Assembly: GCA_963774455.1 (NCBI GenBank)
Contig: CAVZFD010000005.1
Span: 1,302,001-1,366,000 of the forward strand
Source of the DNA: DATFVA01 sp963774455
GTDB lineage: Bacteria; Bacteroidota; Ignavibacteria; Ignavibacteriales; Ignavibacteriaceae
Reading direction: 5' to 3'
DNA length: 64,000 bases
This document shows, one piece after another, positions 44,015-52,143 of the stretch (position 1 is the stretch's first letter; every line of letters begins with the position of its first letter). A program made the translations under genes and the position numbers. Below the pieces are notes generated by a model, which worked only from the letters and a program-made list of their open reading frames with translations, was not told the DNA's origin and did not search any database.

Positions 44015-45454
44015 TCAATTCTCCATAACTGCTTTAATCTGTCTGCGTTCCTTTGGAGTTCTCGCGCCGGGAATTTCAATAGATTGCAGGATCAAGTCGT
44101 GCAGTCCCACCACCTTACAGGGCAGGTTGTAGTGTTCAACAAGCTCTCTTAATTGTTTTTTACAATTAGCGCACGGAGAGACAACAATATCAGCCCCCGT
44201 TTCTTCAAGCTGTTTAGCTTTAACATATCCGCCCACCTCCATTCTAAAGTTGTGTATCTCATCAATTGATACAAGTCCCCCGCCGCCCCCGCAGCAGTAA
44301 TTTTTCTGTCCATGCGGCTCCATTTCCACAAAATTTTTAACAAACGATTTGAGAATTTCACGGGGCTGATCAACAATCCATCCTGACCTAGCTATATTGC
44401 AGGGGTCGTGGTAAGTAACTCTCTCAGTAATAATATCAGGGTTTAATTTTATTTTCCCTTTTTTAAGGCATTCGAGTGTATATTCCATAAAGTTAAAAAC
44501 GGGATAAGGTTTTTTTCCGCTAAAAACCGGCACAAAATCGTGTGCCGATCTTGAAGCATGACCGCATTCACCAATAAGAATATTTTTGCCGTTTAATCGT
44601 GTAACTTCATTCACCATTTGTTTAATTATATTTTCTAGATGCCAGTCGCTGTAAAACAGGCCATAATTAATCCCATCATAATTGCATGTTCCTATTGTCC
44701 ATTTGTCCCAGTCGCCCGATGCATAAATCACTGCGGCATTTCCCATAAGAGTATCCGGCTCAAGCAGATAATCACTAACTGCACAGAAAAAGACGTACTC
44801 TCTGTCCTTCTTGTCACAGGGAAATTCAACTTCTATCCCAAGTGTATCAGCCATTTCCTCAGAAAGAAATTCCAGGGTATTCAGCAAAGCGTTCTTAGGA
44901 ATTTTAGAAGTATTATGAGTTTCTCCCTCCAGCTGTTCTCTCACACTAACCTGCAGTGCTTTCGGCACAATCCCTATAAGGCTCAGAATGTAACGACCAA
45001 GCCTGGTAATGAGACCATGATCAACTCCAAGGGGACATTCATTAGTGCATCGCCTGCATGCAGTGCAGCGGTAAAACAAATCAACCATCTCATCTATTAT
45101 ATCCTCCGTCAGTACAAATGAATTTGCTGAAAAACGGGATTTAAACCATCCGCTCAATGTAAAATATCGTTTGTATACTTCTAATAACAGGTTGGTTTTA
45201 TAACATGGAATATCGCGTTTGTCGCCTGTTGTCATATAGATTGGACATGCAACAGCGCAGCGGTTGCATTTTGTATTCGTGATACAATACGAATCTAATA
45301 ACGCTTTATAGTCGGTGAAATTCAGGATAGTGGCAAATGCTTCGATAAACTGTGCAGCCCTGTTTTCAACCACCGGATTTTCAACATAATACGGGTATTT
45401 GTTTTTTCGCGGCGCTTTTACCTTATCAACTTGTTGCATTAAAGTTGCATCCAT
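44015..45454 (-). CDS. HdrD/DsrK-like Fe-S protein with CCG domains
   Basis: A cytoplasmic Fe-S oxidoreductase of about 479 residues. Two [4Fe-4S] motifs (CNRCAVACP, CTACRRCTNECP) are followed by CCG-type cysteine segments (HDPCNIARSG with NYCCGGGGG, and SPCANCKKQL), the ligand set that in HdrB/HdrD holds a noncubane catalytic cluster. DsrK, TmcB and HmcF share this form. The frame is open to a GTG at 45487, but a sigma-54 promoter at 45493-45509 places transcription start near 45482, inside that longer frame; so I choose the ATG at 45454. First gene of the leftward electron-transfer operon; the substrate (disulfide, thiol or persulfide) is unknown. Confidence 0.9.
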   Translation of the reverse strand: MDATLMQQVDKVKAPRKNKYPYYVENPVVENRAAQFIEAFATILNFTDYKALLDSYCITNTKCNRCAVACPIYMTTGDKRDIPCYKTNLLLEVYKRYFTLSGWFKSRFSANSFVLTEDIIDEMVDLFYRCTACRRCTNECPLGVDHGLITRLGRYILSLIGIVPKALQVSVREQLEGETHNTSKIPKNALLNTLEFLSEEMADTLGIEVEFPCDKKDREYVFFCAVSDYLLEPDTLMGNAAVIYASGDWDKWTIGTCNYDGINYGLFYSDWHLENIIKQMVNEVTRLNGKNILIGECGHASRSAHDFVPVFSGKKPYPVFNFMEYTLECLKKGKIKLNPDIITERVTYHDPCNIARSGWIVDQPREILKSFVKNFVEMEPHGQKNYCCGGGGGLVSIDEIHNFRMEVGGYVKAKQLEETGADIVVSPCANCKKQLRELVEHYNLPCKVVGLHDLILQSIEIPGARTPKERRQIKAVMEN

Positions 45455-45492
45455 ATGAACTTTCTTTAAGTGGTCAGTATTTCCCACGAAAA

Positions 45493-45509
45493 AGCAAGTT
45501 GTATACCAG
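45493..45509 (-). promoter_or_regulatory. Sigma-54 (-24/-12) promoter, leftward
   Basis: The minus strand reads CTGGTATACAACTTGCT: GG at -25/-24 and GC at -13/-12 with the exact ten-base spacing and the consensus TTGCT block. Predicted start of transcription is near 45482, which fits the ATG at 45454 of the HdrD-like gene. Confidence 0.75.
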
Positions 45510-45681
45510 TCGCTTTTATGCTTGCTACTGAACCCCCTTGCATAAGCTATAACTCATATTTTTAATTCGGATAGTTTGTTTTATGATAATAAAATACGAA
45601 TAGTGTATCCCGTTGATCGGATATACTATCAATCATGGAAATCTTTTTTTCATAAATAAATGACACAACAAAGAGATAATA

Positions 45682-45730
45682 ATGTTGCAGACGTTGCAAC
45701 ATTATGTTGCAAAAAAACAAGAGTGCAACA
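45682..45730. promoter_or_regulatory. Cluster of TGTTGCA/TGCAACA palindromes (putative activator sites)
   Basis: Four alternating half-sites: TGTTGCA at 45683, TGCAACA at 45695, TGTTGCA at 45705, TGCAACA at 45724. The first pair forms 8-base arms with a 5-base spacer; the middle pair forms a perfect 19-base palindrome (TTGCAACAT-T-ATGTTGCAA, 45694-45712). A fifth copy lies at 45817-45823. Distances to the two predicted starts (about 115-260 bases) suit upstream activator sites for sigma-54 promoters. Binding by the neighbouring activator is an inference. Confidence 0.7.
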
Positions 45731-45826
45731 AATTCACCCCAAAAAGACGAAGGAGAAAAATGTCGATAATATGGTCTTTTTTAAACAATTCACTCATTCT
45801 ATCCACAGATTAATAATGTTGCACAA

Positions 45827-45843
45827 CTGGCATATATGTTGGA
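45827..45843 (+). promoter_or_regulatory. Probable sigma-54 promoter, rightward
   Basis: CTGGCATATATGTTGGA has TGGCA at -24 and TTG at the -12 block with the right spacing; the -12 C is replaced by G. The predicted start near 45854 leaves a 15-base leader with AAGGT before the ATG at 45869. Confidence 0.55.
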
Positions 45844-45868
45844 TAACATATAAAAAAGGTAAGATTTT

Positions 45869-46831
45869 ATGATATACGGAATCCCGTTATTCAGGCAAAG
45901 AGTCGCGCCGCGTTATACAATAGCAGATTCGATTTTGATAGCAAAATTCTCAATGAACCGTTTTGTATCAAGAGCGATCTTAGACACCAAAATAAATTCA
46001 TGGAACGATTTAATAAATATTTTCAACGATAACAATATAGATACACTGGTTTGCGGCGGGATAGATTATGAAACTAAAGTATTATTAGAAGCTCAGGAAA
46101 TATCCGTTATTGATAACGTGGCATGCTCGGGTACCGAAGTTATTGAGGCGATTCAGAAAAGGGTGTTAAAACCGGGTTTTGGATTTATAACTAATTCAGA
46201 TTACGATATTAATCTACAAGATAGCTCTGTTACAAATGATAGTACTGAATTTACAGAAGAAATAGACTGTGTTAACTGCAGGAATTATAAATGTCTTGAA
46301 GGAAAGGTATGCGAACTGTCATTAAAGATTAATCCCGAAGTGATGAGCAGGAGGCTTAAAGAAATCATGTCTTCGGCAACGGACATTTGCTTCGAGAATG
46401 AGAGAATTTTATGCCGGCTCTCAGAACTGGTTTATTTTGCGATCGAAATGAATTATCATAAAATAGGTATTGCATATTGTATTGAACTGGCAGAACCCGC
46501 GGCTATTGTTGCCCGGGTATTGAGACGTTTTTTTAATGTTTATCCTGTCTGCTGCAAGATCGGGGGCAGACAGTTATCAGATTCAATATTAACCGGTAGT
46601 CCTAAAATTGAATGCAACCCGGAAGGCCAGGCAGATCTGCTAAACATTGCAAATGTTGATTTTAATATAATCATCGGATTGTGTATGGGCACAGATTGTA
46701 TTTTTACCAAACTCAGCGATGCGCCTGTTTCTACACTGTTTGTAAAAGACAAGTCACTGGCGAATAATCCTATTGGAGCAGTTTATTCCGATTATTACCT
46801 GAAAGAAGCAGTTAGTACTTTGGGAACTTAA
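45869..46831 (+). CDS. NifX-fold domain fused to a DUF1847 metal-binding domain
   Basis: A 320-residue cytoplasmic fusion. Residues 1-100 have the dinitrogenase iron-molybdenum-cofactor (NifX/NifB C-terminal) pattern: PLFRQRVAPRYTIADSILIAK, NNIDTLVCGGIDYETK, and NVACSGTEVIEAI. Residues 134-148 hold Cys134-x2-Cys137-x4-Cys142-x5-Cys148, the start of a DUF1847 domain, which continues with IGIAYCIELAEPA, IECNPEGQADLLN, GLCMGTDCIF and LFVKDKSLANNPIGA. NifX-fold proteins bind metal-sulfur clusters; DUF1847 is uncharacterised but cysteine-rich. It is the first gene of the rightward unit, followed by the stress-like protein and the sigma-54 activator. A carrier or sensor of a metal-sulfur cofactor is my inference. 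Confidence 0.85.
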   Translation: MIYGIPLFRQRVAPRYTIADSILIAKFSMNRFVSRAILDTKINSWNDLINIFNDNNIDTLVCGGIDYETKVLLEAQEISVIDNVACSGTEVIEAIQKRVLKPGFGFITNSDYDINLQDSSVTNDSTEFTEEIDCVNCRNYKCLEGKVCELSLKINPEVMSRRLKEIMSSATDICFENERILCRLSELVYFAIEMNYHKIGIAYCIELAEPAAIVARVLRRFFNVYPVCCKIGGRQLSDSILTGSPKIECNPEGQADLLNIANVDFNIIIGLCMGTDCIFTKLSDAPVSTLFVKDKSLANNPIGAVYSDYYLKEAVSTLGT

Positions 46832-46864
46832 CAAAGTTGAAGAAATTGAAAGATGGAGGAACAA

Positions 46865-47401
46865 ATGGCAATACCTACATTTAATGCGGTAGGTTTCTGT
46901 GCCCATTACTCGAAGCAGGGTGATTGGGCATTTGATCTGGCGCTCGAACTTTCAAAAGCACACAACGTTAAATTAAATGTTTTTCATTTTTTAACAGATC
47001 CCTTTGATCCGAATGATATAAGGGCAATAGATTTAACTCCTTCCGAATTGAAAAAACTGGCTATAGCGGAGGAAAAAAAGCTTCGCTTATATTACGATGA
47101 ACGGGCTGGAGAATATCTTGATGTCGGGTTCCGGGTTTGTTATGACAGTAGTTGGATTGAACTTCACAGGTGCTTAATCATAAGAGAATTTCAACTTCTT
47201 ATTCTCGGATATATAAAAAAAGGAGCTTTCTTTACCAGGAAACCAATAGAAGAATTTGCTGACAGTTTTATTTCACCTGTCATACTCGTCGGTCCCGATA
47301 GGCCCGAACAATTGTTCTTTAACAGCAGGGCTACCTTAATTTCACGGGACCTGGGACTCAGTGAAGATCAACTGCATAAGGCGAAGATCGTAAATATTTA
47401 A
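46865..47401 (+). CDS. Universal stress protein-like domain protein
   Basis: A 178-residue protein with the UspA alpha/beta pattern: NAVGFCAHYSKQGDWAFDLALELSKAHNVKLNVFHF at the N-terminus, then IIREFQLLILGYIKKG and SPVILVGPDR near the end. The nucleotide-binding G-x2-G-x9-G-S/T motif of ATP-binding Usp proteins is not clear, so it may not bind ATP. An upstream in-frame ATG exists at 46853, but GGAGGA five bases before the ATG at 46865 decides the start. It lies between NifX-DUF1847 and the activator gene, likely cotranscribed. Confidence 0.82.
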   Translation: MAIPTFNAVGFCAHYSKQGDWAFDLALELSKAHNVKLNVFHFLTDPFDPNDIRAIDLTPSELKKLAIAEEKKLRLYYDERAGEYLDVGFRVCYDSSWIELHRCLIIREFQLLILGYIKKGAFFTRKPIEEFADSFISPVILVGPDRPEQLFFNSRATLISRDLGLSEDQLHKAKIVNI

Positions 47402-47454
47402 TCTGTTTCGGTCAATAAAATATTATTTAACATAAGTCAACGGGTTAATAATCT

Positions 47455-48765
47455 ATGGATGAAGAAATAAGTCAATTCATATTTAACTGCATAAGTGACG
47501 GCATATTTACCGTGGATAATAATTGTAAAATAACTTCGTTTAACCGTGCGGCAGAAGAGATCACGGGATTCCGTGCATCAGAAGCAATAAATAAGCACTG
47601 CTTTGATATATTCCGCACCGATATCTGTAATAAACATTGCGCTCTTAAAGATACACTCAAAACCGAACAACCCATTGAAAACATCCGGGTTACTATTATT
47701 TCCCGTAACGGACGGGAGATACCCATAAGTGTTACAACCACCCTGTTAAGAGACAAGAAAAGCGCTATAATCGGAGCAGTAGAGCTATTTAAAGATATTT
47801 CAGAACTGGAAAATCTGAGAGAGTGGATCAACAAAAAGAGAAATCTTGAAGAAATAGTAAGCGTAAATCCAAATATGCAGAGGATCATCAACCTGCTCCC
47901 AAGCATTGCTGAGTCAGACTGCAACGTCCTGATACAGGGTCCCAGCGGATCCGGAAAAGAGTTATTCGCACAGGTAATCCATAACCTGAGTGCAAGAAAA
48001 TACGGACCCTATATTAAAATAAATTGTGCAGCCTTACCTGCACAGTTACTGGAATCAGAACTTTTCGGATATGAAAAGGGCGCCTTTACAGATGCTAAAA
48101 GGGATAAGCCGGGCCAATTCTGCCTGGCAAACGGTGGTACTCTGCTCCTTGATGAAATCAGCGAAATGGATATCTCTCTGCAGGTAAAGCTTTTGAGAGT
48201 GTTGAATAACGGTGAATATAGACCGCTGGGTTCATCCAAGACCTTTTATTCGGATGCCAGAATTATAGCAGCTACAAATTCAGATATAAAGCGTGAAATT
48301 GAAGAGAACCGGTTTCGTGAAGATCTATACTACAGAATTAATGTCATGAATATTAAAATCCCTCCATTAAGAGAAAGACCTGAAGACATTCCCCTTCTTG
48401 TACAGCATTTCCTGGAATTGTTTAAGAAAAAAAACAAAAATACGATTGAACATATTTCTCCTGAAGCACTTATGATCCTAAGAAAATACAGCTTTCCGGG
48501 AAATGTCAGGGAATTGGAAAATGCAATTCAGCATACTTTTGTAATGTGCCGAAACGGAACAATCCTGCCTGAGCACCTGCCTGAGTCAATGCTCGATGAC
48601 TATTATATATCCAGTGATGAATCTGTAAACAAACAGAGTGAAATGGAACTCATAATTGAATCATTGAAAAGACATCATGGAAACAAGCAGAAAGCTGCAG
48701 ACGAACTGGGAATTCACCGTTCGACTTTATGGCGAAAAATTAGAGAGCTTCAGCTTAATATCTGA
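47455..48765 (+). CDS. Sigma-54 activator with Cys-containing PAS domain and GAFTDA variant loop
   Basis: A 436-residue bacterial enhancer-binding protein. A PAS domain (about 8-118) contains Cys49-x8-Cys58-x3-Cys62, an unusual triad also found in the activator at 58258. The AAA+ domain (about 130-365) has Walker A GPSGSGKE (162-169), Walker B TLLLDEIS and an arginine-finger region FREDLYYRI. The sigma-54 contact loop reads GAFTDA (209-214) instead of GAFTGA. The Fis-type helix-turn-helix is at 405-436 (NKQKAADELGIHRSTLWRKIREL). No receiver domain is present, so the PAS domain is the likely sensor. It is the last gene of the rightward unit and probably controls the divergent promoters upstream. 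Confidence 0.93.
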   Translation: MDEEISQFIFNCISDGIFTVDNNCKITSFNRAAEEITGFRASEAINKHCFDIFRTDICNKHCALKDTLKTEQPIENIRVTIISRNGREIPISVTTTLLRDKKSAIIGAVELFKDISELENLREWINKKRNLEEIVSVNPNMQRIINLLPSIAESDCNVLIQGPSGSGKELFAQVIHNLSARKYGPYIKINCAALPAQLLESELFGYEKGAFTDAKRDKPGQFCLANGGTLLLDEISEMDISLQVKLLRVLNNGEYRPLGSSKTFYSDARIIAATNSDIKREIEENRFREDLYYRINVMNIKIPPLRERPEDIPLLVQHFLELFKKKNKNTIEHISPEALMILRKYSFPGNVRELENAIQHTFVMCRNGTILPEHLPESMLDDYYISSDESVNKQSEMELIIESLKRHHGNKQKAADELGIHRSTLWRKIRELQLNI

Positions 48766-48776
48766 TTTTAAACGGT

Positions 48777-49688
48777 TCAGAGGTTCAGCAGAATTGCAGC
48801 ACCCGCTAAAATTATTATCACTGCTATAACTCTTCTTGTCAGGTGTCTTTCCCCGAACATCCTGCCTCCGAAAATAACCGCCATCAAAACTGATAAACGC
48901 TTAACAGATATTACCAGGGCAACAGGAGCCGCCTTTGTAGCTTCGATCTGGGTAAATCGATATATAACAGTTGCTGCAGAAATGATAATCAATAAATAAA
49001 GCATTTTATTCGGGATATGTTTCATAGACTGCAGCTTGCCGTTATCCCTGATTAAGATAACTACCGTAAAAATGACCGCATAGAACAGCTGCTGAAACGC
49101 CATAAATTTAAAGGGAGAAAGTTTCAAATCTGTCAGAAGAATCCTGTCAAGAAGCGAGGTGATCGTAAAAAGAATCAGGGCTATGATTACATAAGAATAC
49201 TTTGATAATCTGAATAATGCAGTAAATGACGATAAATACTCTCTAAATAGTCTGCTTCGCTTCTCAGTCCCGCTGATATTCTGGCGGGCTTCAAGGATGA
49301 TTGTGCCGGATAGCATCAAAAATATTCCTAACCATTCAAACACTGTCAGATAATCATTTATCAGAATTGCTCCAAGTACCGCAACAAGTCCTGGGGTTAA
49401 TGCGAGTAAAGGCAGAGCCTCGCTTATTTCCAGATTCTTAATTGAATACATTACAAAAAGGAAGGCTGCTGCACTCAATACCGTTTTAAGCATGAGCACC
49501 AGCATACTTAAAGTAAATAGGTTTTCGTATTCAATCATTCCAAAAAAAGGCAATGAAAACAGGAGCGTTATGATGGATATCAGAAAAGTAAAATTCATGA
49601 CGTCGAATGAGAATAATGCTTTCTTCTCATAGATGGCGGACAAAGCAGAAAAGATTGCGGAGATAAAAGCTAACCAGAACCAATACAT
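48777..49688 (-). CDS. EamA-family (DMT superfamily) transporter
   Basis: A 303-residue integral membrane protein with about ten helices in two repeats; LPLLALTPGLVAVLGAILINDYLTVFEWLGIFLMLSGTII ends the first EamA repeat, and VALVISVKRLSVLMAVIFGGRMFGERHL the second. Substrates of this superfamily are metabolites or drugs and cannot be told from sequence. It is the last gene of the long leftward unit, 34 bases after the TonB receptor, and converges with the activator gene. Confidence 0.9.
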   Translation of the reverse strand: MYWFWLAFISAIFSALSAIYEKKALFSFDVMNFTFLISIITLLFSLPFFGMIEYENLFTLSMLVLMLKTVLSAAAFLFVMYSIKNLEISEALPLLALTPGLVAVLGAILINDYLTVFEWLGIFLMLSGTIILEARQNISGTEKRSRLFREYLSSFTALFRLSKYSYVIIALILFTITSLLDRILLTDLKLSPFKFMAFQQLFYAVIFTVVILIRDNGKLQSMKHIPNKMLYLLIIISAATVIYRFTQIEATKAAPVALVISVKRLSVLMAVIFGGRMFGERHLTRRVIAVIIILAGAAILLNL

Positions 49689-49722
49689 ATATATGATAAT
49701 TCCTTAACCGGGATTTGCCGGA

Positions 49723-52104
49723 TTAAAATTCTGCTGCAAATTTAATATAAAAATTCCTTCCGGGCCCGGATGTGATGTTTCCTCTGAGTGTTGACAGGTG
49801 ATCACGGTAATTCTTATCAAAAATATTTTCAAGGCCTGCAAATATCCTAAGCTTGTATGTGGAGATATTTATAGGTTCAATATTAATAGAAAGATTATAA
49901 ACTGCATATCCGGATGTTCCGATTTCAAATGGTGCAATATCATTTTGTGCAGCAAAAATGTCAACAGACAGCTCAGCCTCAAGTTTCTCAAACAGTTTTG
50001 ATTCTATCCCGATATTGCCATTCAAGGGAGGAATTTCAGACAGATTTCCGCCGGCTGTCATATCATCTCCTTTTACATACGATAACGTACCATATAAGAC
50101 AAAATCCTGGTAAAAATTATAATCTGTACTTACATCCAGGCCATATAACCTTGCTTTCCCGATATTCGTTTTTATGAGGGCCGGTCTGTTTTCAAAGACA
50201 GCAGATTTTTCTGAAACCAGGTCGGTGAAATAATTAAAAAAGAAACTTGATACAAATTTAAAATTAATCCGGTAATACCTGATTCCAAGATCAGCTGATC
50301 TGCCCCTTTCCGATTTAAGGGCAGGATTACCAAGTCTCACATAACTTCCCTGGTCGATATACTGAAATCTTTCTTCCAGTGAAGGTGATCGGAAGGAATA
50401 GCCAAGACTTAGCGTTAGATCAAGACTTTCATTTAAGGAATATTTTGCCCCCAGGTTTGCACTGTAAGCTTTGTCATTTATATCTTTTTTTTCCCAGATA
50501 GTCTCCTGCCCCGCAGGAGAATAGTTAATTGTTCCGTTAACAATCTCGTAAACAGGGTTCAGCGTTTTTTCACCCTGTAGATTGATAAGGTCCATGCGGG
50601 CACCGAGCGAAAACGCCAAACTGTTTTTTATAAACAAGTAATCATCTTGCAGAAAAATACCAAGGTCCCGGTATTTTGAATCGGGCAGCGGCATTTCGCC
50701 TATTGTTTTTTCAATTGTATTAATGACTTCATTCTGATCATTAAGGACCTCAATACGCTGATATTTTTTTCTAAAACCTTTATAGTTTCTGTCCCAATAA
50801 TCCAGTCCTACTGCCAGGTTATTCTCTCCGTATAGCAGGAAATTTCCCTGCAGCTGAATATTATTATTTACATGATCGGCTTCCGGCGTAATTTTCAATA
50901 CCGTTACTCTCCGTGCCTGCATGGTTAAAGTCCCCGGAATATATTGCACAATATGCGGAATATTCTCAACATTCCTTGCAATTGCCTGGTATGAGTATTT
51001 CAATAACAGCTTATAAAAGGACGAAGTGAGATTCCGTATTTCATAACCGGCAGAAAGAAATCCTCTTTTTTCATCGGGATACCTGATATCGGCATCAGAT
51101 GGAAATACAAATGATCCGGGAATGCCGACATTAAGTGCTTTAAACAATTGGTAGTTAAGATTTATTTTATGATTAGTGAATGGCGATGCACTCAAATCGG
51201 CCGAAAGTCCGTAATCCTCAAACTGACTATTCCTTAATTCACCTGCCGGTGTTCTTATATTCCCAGCTTTTCTGTATGACGCGGCAATTTTTGAAGACCA
51301 GACAGGACCACCGCCATAAAGTGAAGCTGAAACACCCGAGGATATGTTAACTGTGTTATAACCGGCAGATACATTCCCATGTAATGAAGGATTGTCACTG
51401 AACCTGGAAGACCTGGTTATAATATTTACAATACCCCCGGTTGCTCCTGAGCCATAGATTGAAGAGGACGCACCTTTAATAATCTCTACATTTTCAACAT
51501 CATTCATGTCAACCAGTGAAAACCTTGCTGCCACATCGGTTGACGTCGCTATCCTGTTTCCGTCGATGAGAACTATAACATTTTCACGGCTAAGTCCCCG
51601 TATATTTAATTCAGTCCCCCATACTCCTTCACTAACTAAGGATATCCCGGGTTCTGTTTTGAGCAAATCCGGCAGTGATTCAAATGGTTTTTTTTCAATT
51701 TTCTCCCTGCTGAAAAGTAATTCAGAATACGGTGAATTGCGCAGAGACCTATCGACTCTGGGAGTAGTGACAATGACTTCATCAAATTCAATCGGAGATG
51801 GTTCGAGCTTTATTTTTTTGTAAACAGAGTCATGAATTTCAAGGGTATCTGAAAAAGGTTTGTATCCCAGTCGGGATATTTTTACGCCATATTTTCCTTC
51901 ATTCAGTCCTTCAAAAGTAAATAGTCCTTTATCATTTGTATAAGTTATAATACCCTTGTCTAGAGAGACGGCCGCTCCTTCGATCGATTCTCCCGTTTTT
52001 GAATCACTGACTGTACCTTTTAAAGTAGCGTTCTGAGCGAAAGCTGCAGAATAAACTAAGATCAAAATAATAGTGAATATTATCCTGAGACGGTCGATTT
52101 CCAC
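49723..52104 (-). CDS. TonB-dependent outer-membrane receptor
   Basis: A 793-residue receptor: signal peptide (IIFTIILILVYSAAFAQ), an N-terminal carboxypeptidase D regulatory-like beta domain (about 25-110, LKGTVSDSKTGESIEGAAVSLD), a plug (about 115-225, SLPDLLKTEPGISL, NIRGLSRENVIVLIDGNRI, IIKGASSSIYGSGATGGIVNIITR), and a beta barrel ending in FYIKFAAEF with the terminal Phe. A GTG start is preceded by AAGGAGAG. Its cargo is unknown; its position beside Mrp, NifX-like and radical SAM genes hints at metal or metallophore uptake, as inference only. Confidence 0.94.
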   Translation of the reverse strand: MEIDRLRIIFTIILILVYSAAFAQNATLKGTVSDSKTGESIEGAAVSLDKGIITYTNDKGLFTFEGLNEGKYGVKISRLGYKPFSDTLEIHDSVYKKIKLEPSPIEFDEVIVTTPRVDRSLRNSPYSELLFSREKIEKKPFESLPDLLKTEPGISLVSEGVWGTELNIRGLSRENVIVLIDGNRIATSTDVAARFSLVDMNDVENVEIIKGASSSIYGSGATGGIVNIITRSSRFSDNPSLHGNVSAGYNTVNISSGVSASLYGGGPVWSSKIAASYRKAGNIRTPAGELRNSQFEDYGLSADLSASPFTNHKINLNYQLFKALNVGIPGSFVFPSDADIRYPDEKRGFLSAGYEIRNLTSSFYKLLLKYSYQAIARNVENIPHIVQYIPGTLTMQARRVTVLKITPEADHVNNNIQLQGNFLLYGENNLAVGLDYWDRNYKGFRKKYQRIEVLNDQNEVINTIEKTIGEMPLPDSKYRDLGIFLQDDYLFIKNSLAFSLGARMDLINLQGEKTLNPVYEIVNGTINYSPAGQETIWEKKDINDKAYSANLGAKYSLNESLDLTLSLGYSFRSPSLEERFQYIDQGSYVRLGNPALKSERGRSADLGIRYYRINFKFVSSFFFNYFTDLVSEKSAVFENRPALIKTNIGKARLYGLDVSTDYNFYQDFVLYGTLSYVKGDDMTAGGNLSEIPPLNGNIGIESKLFEKLEAELSVDIFAAQNDIAPFEIGTSGYAVYNLSINIEPINISTYKLRIFAGLENIFDKNYRDHLSTLRGNITSGPGRNFYIKFAAEF

Positions 52105-52143
52105 TCTTTTTTCTCTCCTTTTGCATCTGTACCGCGGTAAGTT

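Larger units (their letters stand above)
45488..45868. other. Divergent control region of the electron-transfer and NifX-DUF1847 operons
   Basis: This 381-base spacer contains two outward-facing sigma-54-type promoters (listed separately) with a cluster of TGTTGCA/TGCAACA half-sites between them. The rest is AT-rich with no gene; a small inverted repeat around 45600-45630 (GATA/TATC-rich) is also present. Confidence 0.75.
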
